Source: Calamus simplicifolius (Eukaryota > Streptophyta > Magnoliopsida > Arecales > Arecaceae). Taken from it: a stretch of 64,000 nt of DNA. The position numbers were made by a program, and so were the translations under genes. Positions 22,615 through 33,171 of the stretch are shown here, one piece after another. The stretch covers positions 187,081-251,080 of the forward strand of contig UESW01001866.1 in assembly GCA_900491605.1 (NCBI GenBank), given 5' to 3'. The notes below the pieces were generated by a model. The model saw nothing but the letters and a program-made list of their open reading frames with translations. It searched no databases and had not been told where the DNA came from. Positions within the stretch are counted from its first letter, which is position 1. Each line of letters starts with the position of its first letter.

Positions 22615-23090
22615 GTAATATATTGCAATATATATATATATATGATATATATTATAGTGTTATAATATTAAAAATATAATGTAATAATATATTATTGTGG
22701 TACTATAATATATGATAATAATATATTATTGATATTAAATAATAATATTAATTTCTATTATTATGAATTATCTATATTGTATTTAATAGTAATAGATTAT
22801 ATTATTGATTATAATGAATTTAATAATATAAAAAAATACTAAATTATAATCATTATTATATCTAACTATGTGTTAATTAAATGCAAACATCATTTAATAA
22901 ATTATAACTATTAATTATAATTTAATATAATAATAATATAATTAAACATGATTTGGGAATATAATTAAAATAATAATTTTCACATCATTATTTCAACTAA
23001 TCATGAAATAGGGATAACTTAGGAAAATGACACATTAAATCTAATTTTTATTTGTTCCAAACATAGAAATTATTTTAATTCTTTACTTTT

Positions 23091-23280
23091 CACTATAACA
23101 ATTCTGAGAAAAGACTATGTTAAAAAAGGTTTTTCCCGATGCTAATAAGTGTCGAAAAACACACCCCAATGCTTCAAAGAGCGTTGGTAAATAGCAAGTG
23201 GAGACATATTTTTTCGACGCTTTGACAAAAATTTTTTTTGATGCTTTAAAGCATTGAAAATATAAAAATTTTCCCATCTT
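23091..23280. mobile_element. CACTA-type terminus with inverted GACGCTT motifs
   Basis: Begins CACTATAACAA, the classic En/Spm end, followed by repeated inverted pieces of TTCGATGC / GCATTGAAA and GACGCTTT, as in CACTA subterminal regions. No second terminus was found before 24695. It borders directly on the UDP-apiose/xylose synthase fragment. Confidence 0.6.
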
Positions 23281-23542
23281 TTCAGGTGTCCCGGAGTGCT
23301 TCGTCCCATCGCCGCTCACAGCAAGCGCATTCACCACCGAGTAATACCTGACCTGGGCCACACGATCGAAACCATCATCCATCCAAAATGAAAAGGATGG
23401 AAGGAAAGAAGAGCGATAAATCAATGAAATCAAAGGAGAAGAGATTCTTGAAGCCTCGCATACTTACCATCGGAAGGAATCCTAAGGTTGAAGGAGGGAG
23501 TAATGCTAATGGGGGAGGGGGCAGGGGCCATGGAGAGTAGAC

Positions 23543-24416
23543 CAGATCAGACATCTTGATGAGGCCTTCGAGCCTGGAATCGTGCTTGATGTTGAGGCGG
23601 TGGAACTGGATCTAGCCGGCCCAGGGGTGCTCACCGCCGCCCTGCCCCACTCCAGGAAGTGCTTGATCTTGTCAATGTAGACGTCCACAGCCAACACTAA
23701 GGCTATAATTGAGCCAAGCTGAGCCGAGCTTTCCAGTGCTCAAGCTTAGCTCGTTAACAAATACTCAAGCTCGAGCTCGTTTAAATTTGAAAAACCCTAT
23801 TCAAGCTTGGCTCGAGCTCGATTACAAAAAGCTCGGGCTTGACTTGAACTCAGCTCGAGCTTGCTTATTTGGTATGATTAGAAAGCTCGACAAGCTCGAC
23901 TTAAAAAAAGCTTATTTCAAGCTTGAGCTTGAATTGAGCTTATTTCAAGCTCAACTCAAATTAAGCTTGTTTAAAGCTTGGCTCAAGAATAAAAAAAAGC
24001 TCGATTCTTAAACCCAAAGAGCAGCCAGAGAAGATGAAAGGACATCTTGTTCATGAGCTCCTAATCGAGCCAGCTCGTGAGCTTTTAATTGAGCTATCTC
24101 ATGACCTCTTAAATCTCGCGAGCTCCTAATCGAATCTGCTTCCATGCTCAAGCTCGGCTCGTTTATCAAACGAGCTTTAAAATGAAGCTCAAGCTTGGCT
24201 CGTTTACATGACAAACCAAACATGAATGAGCTTTTATCGAGCCGAGCATCGAGTAGCTCATGAGTAGATGGGCTCAATTACAGCGCTAGCCAACAGCCTA
24301 TGGGGGGTCTCCACCATCAGCATCTCACAGAGGTGGGACCCGATGAAGCCCCCGGCCCCAATCATGTAGATCATCATCAGCTCGATGGGGTTCTCATCCA
24401 TATCCACCCTCGCCAT
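23543..24416 (-). pseudogene. AXS: UDP-D-apiose/UDP-D-xylose synthase, exon 1 fragment, split by a hAT MITE
   Basis: From Met at 24416 the minus strand reads MARVDMDENPIELM, then MIGAGGFIGSHLCE with the GxGGFxG dinucleotide site, and ETPHRLLA. The hAT element interrupts here. After it the protein resumes as VDVYIDKIKHFLE, and, one frame later, IQFHRLNIKHDSRLEGL and KMSDL. These are the first ~80 residues of AXS, an NAD-dependent cytosolic enzyme making UDP-apiose and UDP-xylose for cell walls. A frameshift lies at about 23610. At 23543 the match stops at a GT, probably the first intron donor, so the copy is genomic and not processed. Later exons were not found. The intact enzyme has about 390 residues. 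Confidence 0.85.
23698..24288. mobile_element. hAT-type MITE (591 bp) rich in AGCTCGAGCTCG motifs
   Basis: Ends are TAAGGCTATAATTGAGCC and, inverted, TAGCGCTGTAATTGAGCC (15 of 18 match). The flanks are GCCAACAC (23690-23697) and GCCAACAG (24289-24296), an 8-bp target duplication with one change, typical of hAT. The interior is a string of GAGCTCGAGCTT-type subterminal motifs without coding capacity. Confidence 0.88.
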
Positions 24417-24695
24417 CCCTGCTTCCCTGTTGCTTCCCGACTTCCAAACCTTCCTTTGGATCTCTTGATTTACAATGCTTCAAGCCAAGAAAACTAAGGA
24501 AATCAAAAAGACAACCATGGATAAAGAGGAAGAATGACGGATGGGGAACAAGGAATAGAGAACAATGCACCTACCTCACTTTGCCTCCCCTTCAATATTT
24601 CGATGCAGGTCAGATAAAAGGAAGTACGGATCTCCTATGTTCACTGCAGAGGGGTGTTGATGTCTCTTGATTGGAGCTCCATGGCAGGCTTATAC
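24417..24695. other. Upstream flank of the AXS fragment
   Basis: Presumably former 5' leader or promoter of the AXS copy. No TATA box or other clear signal stands out. It ends at the LTR edge at 24696. Confidence 0.4.
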
Positions 24696-26166
24696 TGTTG
24701 TCGCCAAATCACCCTTCTCGAGCGTTTGCGAGCATTCGGTCACCTTCTTTGGTGAGCCAAGGATCTTTCGGCAAGCTTCTCGTACTTGGAAGCCTACAAA
24801 AAGTCCGAGAACTGAAGATTCCAATGAAGACCCTCTGACGCTCAAGTGAGTAACTTGGAAAATAGTCGTGAACTTGAGAAAGCTTGAAAGAGAGAAAGAG
24901 ACTTAGAGAGGTGCTCTCTGTGAGTGTATGAGCGTTTAGGAGTTATGTGTTTAGTTACCTGATCAGAGGCCCCTCTTACCCATTTTATTGACGCTTAGGG
25001 CTTGACAGTCTTAGGGCATGATCACTTTTTAGAGCATTTATGATAGGGGTCGTATAGTGGAGTTTGCCTTCTTGTGGCATGTCAGAGCTGCAGGTCATGT
25101 TCCATCAGGTATGGATGGCTGCAGCTGATTGGTGGTGCTGCTTGACTTAGATAGCTATTGCAAGTTGCTGCAGGGCATGGGCAGCCATTACGACATTTGC
25201 TAGATATGTCCCCCTTGCCACACTTCTATTCCTATGTGGACAGTAGTGAGTGGTGAAGCTGGGCACGTGGGCCCCATAATGAGTCCTACCCAGATGGCCG
25301 CTAGGGGTCCTACTCGGGTGGCGAGGCTGACTGGCCGGATCTGACTGGCTGAGGCTGAGGCTGACTTGCTGAGGCTAAGGCTGACTTATCGAGGCTGACT
25401 GCTGAGGTCAAGTCTGACTTGCCGAAGCTGATTGGCCGAGGCCGAGTTTGACTTGCCAAGGTCGAGGTTGACTAGCTGAGGCCGAGTCTGACTTGCCGAG
25501 ACCGAGGCTAACTGGCTGAGGCTGAGTCTAATTTGCCGAGGCTGATTGGCTGAGGCCAAGTCAAGCCGAGTCTGACTTGCCAAGGCTGAGGTTGACTAGC
25601 TAAGGCCGAGTCTGACTTGTCAAGGCTGACTAGCTGAGATCGAGTCTGACTTACCGAGGTCGAGGTTGACTAGCTGAGGCCGAGTCTGACTTGTCAAGGC
25701 TGACTGGCTGAGAGAGTCTGACTTATCAAGGCCGAGGCTAACTGGCTGAGGCCGAGTCTGACTTGCCGAGGCTGAGGCTGACTGGCTAAGGCCAAGGCTG
25801 AGTGGCTGAGACCGAGTCTGACTTGCCGAGGCCGAGGCTGACTGGCTGACTGGCTGAGGCCGAGTTACTTACTGAGGCTGAGGTTGACTGGCTGAGGCCG
25901 AGTCTGACTTGCCAAGGCCGAGTCTGACTGGCTAAGGTTGAGTCTGACTTGCTGAGGCTAACTGGCTGAGGCTGAGTCTGACTGGCTGAGGCCGAGTCTA
26001 ACTTGTCGAGGTCAAGATTGACTAGCTGAGGCCGAGTCTGTCTTGTCAAGGCTAACTGGCTGAGGTCGAGTCTGACTTGCCGAGGCCGAGGTTGACTAGC
26101 TGAGGCTGACTCTGACTTGCCGAGGCCGAGGTTGACTAGCTGAGGCTAACTCTGACTTGCTGAGGC
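24696..26166 (-). repeat. 3' LTR, left part, ending in a GAGGCTGACTGGC minisatellite
   Basis: 24696-25310 aligns with 38915-39530 and 61406-62000 (shared blocks such as CTCAAGTGAGTAACTTGGAA and GAGCGTTTAGGAGT). From about 25320 it is a minisatellite of about 20 to 42 bp made of variants of GACTGGCTGAGGCCGAGTCT and GACTTGCCGAGGCCGAGG. The long open frames through it, rich in Ser, Ala, Gln and Leu, are a by-product of the repeat, not a gene. Confidence 0.85.
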
Positions 26167-26171
26167 CAAGG

Positions 26172-27965
26172 TAAGGATACCTATGCAGGCAGATCTATTT
26201 TGATTTATTATTATTATTATTATTTTATAAAGCAACAAAAATAATGATAAATCGATCAAATCGATTTATCTATTTACCTACATCAGGAACTAACAGGATA
26301 ATAGTGCATGTAAATGATATCAAAAAGTTAGAAAGCAAAACATAAAATCATTTTATGTTAATGATTTGATCATTATCAAATAATAGTAAGGTACTTTACC
26401 TTTGCAAGCTGCTGGATGGTTGAAGAGAAGAGCTTCTTAAGCCACACAGTGTATGGCCTCTATAGGTAGTTCACACCAAGGCTCTTTCCTGATCAAATCC
26501 TTCGGAGTGCTAGCTCCTTAGGATCCACAAAGGCTGATCTCCTTCTTATCCCTTTGGACAGCAAAACAGTCTTGTAGCCAAAGGAGAACTAGTAGAGGTA
26601 GAAGAGGAACCCTTTCCAAACTCTCTACACACCTGAAACCTTAATACTTACAATATCCCACACAAGGTAGAAAACATTTTTCTAAGATAGAAAACCTTCA
26701 AAAAAAACTTCTCTATCGTTACCACCTATAATAACCCTTATAAAGGCTAACATGAAGGGAGAAGGTTTGGAAGGTGGAAGGATTTATGAAGATTGGGAGA
26801 GGTTTGGAAGGTGGAGGGACTTGAGGAGAGGTTTTACGTTTTAGAAGGTGGAGGGACTTGGGGAGAGGGTTAAGGTGAAAAACTTATTTAGCTTTAAGTG
26901 TTCCAATTAGTTTTAGGTTTAAATTCTGAATTCCAACATCATTAAATCTAAATTCTAAATTCAGACTTAAAAAGAATTTAAATTTAAACTCAAGACTAAT
27001 TTCAGCAAAAATTCAAATTTGAATTTGAAATTTAAATTGGAATGCAATAAAAAAAATAAAGAGTGCATGATTAAGTCCAATCCAATTGGACCCCAAACCA
27101 AAATATATTTGGCTTGACTAAATTATCAATTATCCTTTAGAACATTTCTAGCACTAATCGAAGTCGCCATCTAGCATTGATACCCAACATCCGGATAGGT
27201 CAAAGATTACAAAGCAATAATCTAAATCTCCTGGCATATGGTTACCATATAATTTATCCCTTGGACCTCATAATGCTCAGGATGACTTAGGGTTTAATTG
27301 CCAACCCTTAATCAACACATCCATAATATGCCTTAATCTTACAAGTTTTGTGAAGGTTTTGCTAAGTTGAGACATAGTGAGACATTTACTCCAAACTATT
27401 TAGAGGGATCAATCCCATCTTGATCCACCACTGCTCCATAGGTACTTGACTGTACCCAGATACCTTCCATACTAGATTAGAAATCTAGGTAGTCCCGCAC
27501 TAAAGCATAATGAGTTGCTTGTAAGCTACCATGGTGATCTTAGGCTCAAGGGATACTTATATCTATATCCCTTCGTGACCAACCCTTGGCAGAAGGGAGT
27601 TCCGCAGGTGGGTCATGTTTAATGAAATGTTATACATTTCACAGTATGCCATACCAGTGTCTCCACCCTTGATCAAGAGGACAACCAACCTATATGACAT
27701 GCATCAACCTATACTTGATACGCTATCGTCCTATAACAATGTATCCTTTGGTTGCAACTAGTTTTAAGAACTACTCGATATATCCTCTCTATATCGAATG
27801 CAAGGTAGTTCTAAGGACTTCATCACACAATAGCTTTTTATATAAAAATGTAAACGTGATGAACTGCCAAAAATTACTTTTATTTATTATAAAGTTCATA
27901 TACAATTACAATGAGCATAACCATATACAGCCTAGACGATTGGCTTTGGGACACATTTTCCAACA
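26172..27965 (-). repeat. 3' LTR of the minisatellite-resident copia
   Basis: Ends TTCCAACA, matching the other LTR. On the minus strand CCAAGTGGCGT precedes TGTTGGAAAA, a worn form of the usual copia purine tract CAAGTGGGAGAT. It contains a (TTA)n run at about 26203 and lacks about 80 bp present in the partner near 34690. Confidence 0.88.
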
Positions 27966-28071
27966 ACGCCACTTGGACTAAAGCCAATCAAACAAATCTA
28001 ATTCCCATTTTCCATTTATAATCATTGAACTCTTGAATTCCAATGGCTTTAGTGAATGGGTCGGCTAGGTT

Positions 28072-29600
28072 CTATTTTTCATCGATCTTCTGAAGGTCGA
28101 TGTCACCTCGCTCCACAATTTCTCGCACAAGGTTATAATGGCATAGAATATGTTTGGTGCATTGATGGAACTTCGGCTCTTTGGCTTGAGCAATGGCTTT
28201 GGTGTTGTTACAGTACACCGAAATAGGACCATCCAAAGAAGGTGTCACTCCCAGTTCTCCTAGAAACTTTTGCAACCATACAGCTTCCTTTGTTGCATCC
28301 GATGCCACAATATATTCTGCCTTGCATACTGAGTCGCCACAGTTTGTTGCTTAGAACTTTTTTAGTAAATCGCTCCTCATTTAAGGTGAAGATAAACCCT
28401 GACACACTCTTACTATCATCTCTATCTGACTGAAAACTAGAGTCAGTATACCCCATAAGTTTTAAGTCAGATTCTCCATAAATTAGCCATTGGTCCTTAG
28501 TATTTCATAAATACATAAGAATAGTATTCACTACTTTCCAATGAGCTTCACCTGGGTCAGACTGGTATCTGCTCACTACCCCTAGTGAGTATGCCATGTC
28601 TGATCTAGTACATGTCATGGCATACATAATAGAACCCACTGCCGAAGCATATGAAATCCAACTCATACATTCTTTCCTCAGGAGTTGTCATACAATCCTT
28701 TTTGGAGAGAAAAATTCCATGGTCTATTGAGAGATAACCTTTCTTAAAATTCTCTATGTTAAAATGTTTTAGCATAGTGTCTATGTACGTAGATTGGGAT
28801 AATCCCAAAAGCCTCCTAGATCTATCTCTATAGATCTTCATACCAAGTACATAAGAGGCTTCACCCAAGTCCTTCATAGAGAATTGAGATGATAACCAGA
28901 CCTTTATTCCCTGTAGTGCTGGGATGTCATTCCCGATTAAGAGAATGTCATTCATATACAACATAAGGAATACAACCACAGAACCATTAGCCCATTTATA
29001 AATACAAGGTTTTCTCTGTTTCTAATGAAATCATACATCTTAATACATTTATCAAAATGCATGCTCCAGCTTCGAGATGCTTGCTTCAGTCCATAGATGG
29101 ATCTCTGAAGCTTGCACACTTTTGACTCATCTGTGGATATGAAACCTTTAGTTGTATCATATACACCTTCTCTTCTAGTTCACCATTAAGAAAAGCTGTT
29201 CGAATCCATTTGCTAGATTTCATAATCAAAGTGTGCTGCTAAAGCAAGTATAATCGAATAGATTTAAGCATTGCCATAGGAGAAAATGTCTCGTTATAGT
29301 CTATACCATAATGTTGATGATACCCTTAGCAACAAGATAAACTTTATAGGTCTCTACCTACTCATAGCACCTCTTTTCCTTTTAAAAATTTATTTACATC
29401 CAATGGGTTTTATCCCCTTAGGTAGATCAACCAATGTCCATACATTGTTGATTTCCATGGATTCCATTTCGGATTTCATGGCTTCTAGCCATTTCTTAGA
29501 ACCAGACATCTGCATTGCATCTATAGATGATCGGATCCTTATTATTCTTATCGAGTTCAATAGGATCGCCGTCTCGGATAAAAAAACCATAGTATCTGTT
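28072..29600 (-). pseudogene. pol: Copia RT and RNase H
   Basis: RT begins KWLEAMKSEMESMEINNVW with TLVDLPKGIKPIG (29590-29390). The catalytic box at about 28955 reads LYMNDILLIGN, where the family has YVDD, so the first Asp is Asn. Then SMKDLGEASYVLGMKIYRD follows. RNase H is seen as GYTDSSFQSDRDDSKSVSGF, ASDATKEAVWLQKFL and TKHILCHYNLVREIVERGDI (28456-28072). Frames change at least four times. The residue change alone should abolish polymerase activity. Confidence 0.88.
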
Positions 29601-29711
29601 TGGTTGATGTAGTACCCTACTGGATCTCCTTAATGATTCTTGTATGGGCTCTGGGTTTGATCTAGTCAAAACCATTTCTGTGTCATCTCTTAAGTGTGTC
29701 AGTTTTTTTAC

Positions 29712-31103
29712 CTATTGAACTTTACTAAGTTCAACCTTAGTGGCTCCAGTTCCTTCACTAAGGAACTCCTTTTCTAAAAAGATAGCCCTAAGACTGACAA
29801 ACAACTTTTGTTCTTCAGGTAAGTAAAAGTAATACCCCTTAGACTTTTTTGGATACCCTACAAATAGGAATCGATTAGACCTAGGTCCAAGCTTGTCTAT
29901 TTTTAAATATTTAACATAAGCGAGCAGCCCCAGATCGAAGGTGTGAGAGTATCGGCTTATGTCTAGTCCATATCTCATATGGTGTTTTGTTAACGGACTT
30001 ACTCAGAATCCTATTTAAAAGGTAACATGCTGACTCTAGAGCATAACCCCAAAAGAAGATTGGCAGAGAAGTAAAACCCATCATGGACCCAACCATGTCT
30101 AACAGGTTCGATTCCTCCTTTCAGACACTCCATTTAACTGAGGTGTTCCTGAAGGTGTCCATTGAGAGAGAATCCCATTCTCCTCAAGATATAACAGAAA
30201 CTCACTAGAAAGATATTCACCATCTCGATCTGATCGAAGGGCTTTGATAAACTTTCCAGTTTGTTTTTCTACTTCATTACAATATCGTTTAAATATTTCA
30301 AACGATTCAGACTTATGTCTCATCAATAATATATAACCATACCTTGAAAGATCGTCTGTAAACGTAATGAAATAATTATACCCCCCCTGGCACTAACATT
30401 CATAGGTCTGCATACATCGTAATGTACCGGACTTAGAATTTATTAGCCCGTTCACCTTTTCCACTAAAAGATTATTTGGTCATTTTACCCAGAAGACAAG
30501 ATTCATAGGTTGGTAATGATTCAAAATTATTAACCTCAAGTAGACCTTCTTGTCTCAACCTGTTTATCCTATTCTTATTAATATGACCTAGCCGACAATG
30601 CCAAAGGTAACCATTACTGATATCGTTTATCCTAGGGCATTTGCTAGATGTTTACATTACACTAACAGATCGCAATAGAATATATATGCCATTACTCATA
30701 TATCCATTCATCATAATAGAACCATTCATAATGATTTTGCAAATATCATTCTCTATTGATAGTTCATAACAGACATGGCCAATTGGCCTATAGAAATGAT
30801 ATTTAAAATGAAAGATGGACAATATTGACATTCATTTAAAATGATTGTACAAGACTCAAAAACAAGTTTAACGACTCCCAACACTAGAACATGGTTTCCA
30901 TTTTTCACATTTAAGAATCTCTAACCATCCTTAAATCTTCTACTAATTTGAAGTCCCTGCGAAGAATTGCATATGTGAATTGGACTTCTGGTATCCAATA
31001 CCCAATTAGTAGTATCATAGATAGAGAAATTATAAGGCGTTATCATATAAATACCTTGTTCAGCATTTCTTGTCGTTTCCTCTTCTTGGACCTGTTCGAT
31101 CAA
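29712..31103 (-). pseudogene. pol: Copia protease and integrase
   Basis: The protease block NWVLDTRSPIHIC (31103-30921) has Arg in place of the active-site Gly. Integrase: VHYDVCRPMNVSA at about 30420, IKALRSDRDGEYLSSEF and QLNGVSERRNRT (30326-30099), so D, D and E remain, then ESACYLLNRILSKSVNKTPYE and LGPRSNRFLFVGYPKKSKGY (to 29712). Stops and shifts lie between blocks. Upstream, near 31165, only CFFCKK of the gag zinc knuckle survives. Confidence 0.87.
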
Positions 31104-31249
31104 GGGATGCTATATAAAGAGGATAGTTCCTCTTTCAAGTTCCTCTTTCAATGACCTGCTTCTTGCAAAAGAAGCACTCTACCATACTCTGATCAGCTTT
31201 AACCTTTTTAGCCTGACTGGTCCCAGCATTTTGTACCTTCTTCCTTTTA

Positions 31250-31919
31250 TTTTTCTTTTTTTTCTTTCTTAAAGGGACAATGACCTCCCAAAGAACCTTC
31301 CACTAAATTCACCATCCCTTTATTGAGCTGGTAATCTTTCTCATAAGTCTGCAGTAAACCAAGTAGACCATGGTAGTTTACTGCAGGTTTATTTATTCTA
31401 TAATGATTGAGAAAGTTGAGATAGGAAGGAGGCAGGGAGTTCAATATGCATCTTTCATAAGTTGTTCATGCAAGGGACAACCGAGTTTATCTAAGCGCTC
31501 AATCATCTCGATCATGTACAATACATGATCAGTGATCGAGGCTCCATCACGCATCCATGCATTGTAGATGGCACAAGAGACCTTGTACCTCTCAACATCG
31601 TCTGGTATCCCAAAGGATTCCTTCAACTTTTGAAGAATTTTCTCTGGCTGGGCTTCCTCAAATTTGTGACTGAACTCGTTGTTTATCGCTGCTAGCATTA
31701 AGCATCGGACAGTGGTTCAATCAGAGAGCCACTTCTGATAAGTATCCTTGACCAAACCCGAGCATTAGGAGCAGGGACTTCAGGTGCTGGATCGGTTATC
31801 ACATAAAGGATCCGTTCATGCTCCAGGACAATCCTGAGCCTTTGATACCAGCTATCAAAGTTAGGACCCATAAGTTTTTCATTATCAAGCAATGAACGGA
31901 GCAATAAGTTAGTAGACAT
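31250..31919 (-). pseudogene. gag: Copia gag
   Basis: Met at 31919 starts MSTNLLLRSLLDNEKLMGPN, then FDSWYQRLRIVLEHERILYV, a standard copia gag beginning. A frameshift near 31700 moves the reading to EFSHKFEEAQPEKILQKLKE and MIERLDKLGCPLHEQL (to 31441), followed by a third piece with LPPSYLNFLNHY. The 1.25 kb from 31920 to the primer site is an untranslated leader without recognisable genes. Confidence 0.85.
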
Positions 31920-33158
31920 TATCTGAAAGAAAAACCAAAAACCTATTATTGTATATGAATTATTATCCTAAAGACATGGACTTTAGTTTAAAGGCCCTCT
32001 CACTATTTTATTCAGACTAGCAGCCTCTACCTTCAATTCGAGGAATTACTTTTAATCCCTTAGTGGGTACTAGAATCCAATAAATAATACATGAGCCCAA
32101 CTTTGGTTGGCTCACCTGACCACCGTTAAGAGAGTCACATTGAGCCATCATATTAGGTTGGCAATTTTAATAGCTTGATGAACATTCGACCTTTGGGTTT
32201 GCCAATGATCACCGAACTTTGGACCCATTACCATCCAATTAATGGGAGGCTAAGACTTATTATCCCCATAAATTCATCTTTTTAAGGACCTAATAATTTA
32301 TAGGGTTTCACTTTAATGTGTGACACATGAAAGAGAACACATTGACCATAATCAAGAATTCTCGCACTAACTTGTTGAATAATTTTTGAACAATTGGTCC
32401 ATGGGTACCAAATCAGTCATACTGATTCACCTTAGGTGAGTGACATGGGCTAACTCAAATCAATGAGCTACCTAATCAATTCTGATCGACCACATTTTCA
32501 TGTAAGTAATATCATGGGATGGGTTCATCATATTTGATTAGATTAGTCTAAAAACTTGAGCTCACCACTAAACCACAAATTAGGTATATTTAGATTTATG
32601 AACTGATCAATCTAACTAATTAGAGGGATTTAAAGAGAATGTAACCTAACTCAACTTTTGTTTAGATTTAAGTTCTCTTTTTAGTCCAACTAATCTAAAC
32701 TTAGGTCTAACCCAATTAAGGATCTAACTCAAGCTAACCCATGACCCTTAAAGCTTATGCAAATGACTTAAGATCTTTAAATCATATTTCTAGATTTCTT
32801 CATCATTAAAGATAATTTAATTTTTTTAATTAAATTCAATAAACTCTTAAATTGAAACAATTTAAATTTAACATGTAAAATAAATTTTATAAAAATTAAA
32901 ATAGTTTATGATCATACCATCCAAAATAAGATTAAACCAATTTTAATCTACAATCTCTTCACTTTTCTTTTTCATGGGTCATGACACAAGTCGCACCCCT
33001 ACATACCATAGAAGACCCCATTAAATGGGAAGAGAGGGTCTTTAAGCCCTACTTTTCTCCTATGACGCGTGGTGAATCCATCCAATCCACGTACTTTAGT
33101 GAGAAGAAAACTCAAGATATCATATTAAATACAACTATTATCATGTTACAAGAACGAA

Positions 33159-33170
33159 GCTCTAATACCA
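33159..33170 (-). promoter_or_regulatory. Primer binding site of the minisatellite-resident copia
   Basis: Minus strand TGGTATTAGAGC, one base inside the 5' LTR. It carries the same C-to-T difference from the Met-tRNA site as the Sirevirus copy at 7099-7110. Confidence 0.88.
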
Positions 33171-33171
33171 C

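Larger units (their letters stand above)
10426..23067. mobile_element. AT-rich MITE-like element, split by a gypsy insertion
   Basis: The left end TCTGTTTGAAACAAATAAA (from 10426) matches, inverted, the right end TCTATGTTTGGAACAAATAAA (from 23067 on the minus strand). Both arms (10426-10898 and 22615-23067) are very AT-rich with TAATATATTA-type runs. Together they make an element of about 0.9 kb interrupted by 11.7 kb of other transposons. I could not find a clear target duplication, so the class is open. Confidence 0.5.

Noticed and set aside
23083..23433. 116-codon minus-strand frame next to the AXS fragment
   Set aside because: It crosses from intron-like sequence into the CACTA terminus and does not match the next AXS exon.
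25386..26049. Long minus-strand open frames rich in Ser, Ala, Gln and Leu
   Set aside because: They follow the GAGGCTGACTGGC minisatellite, with open frames in more than one register; there is no start context or domain.
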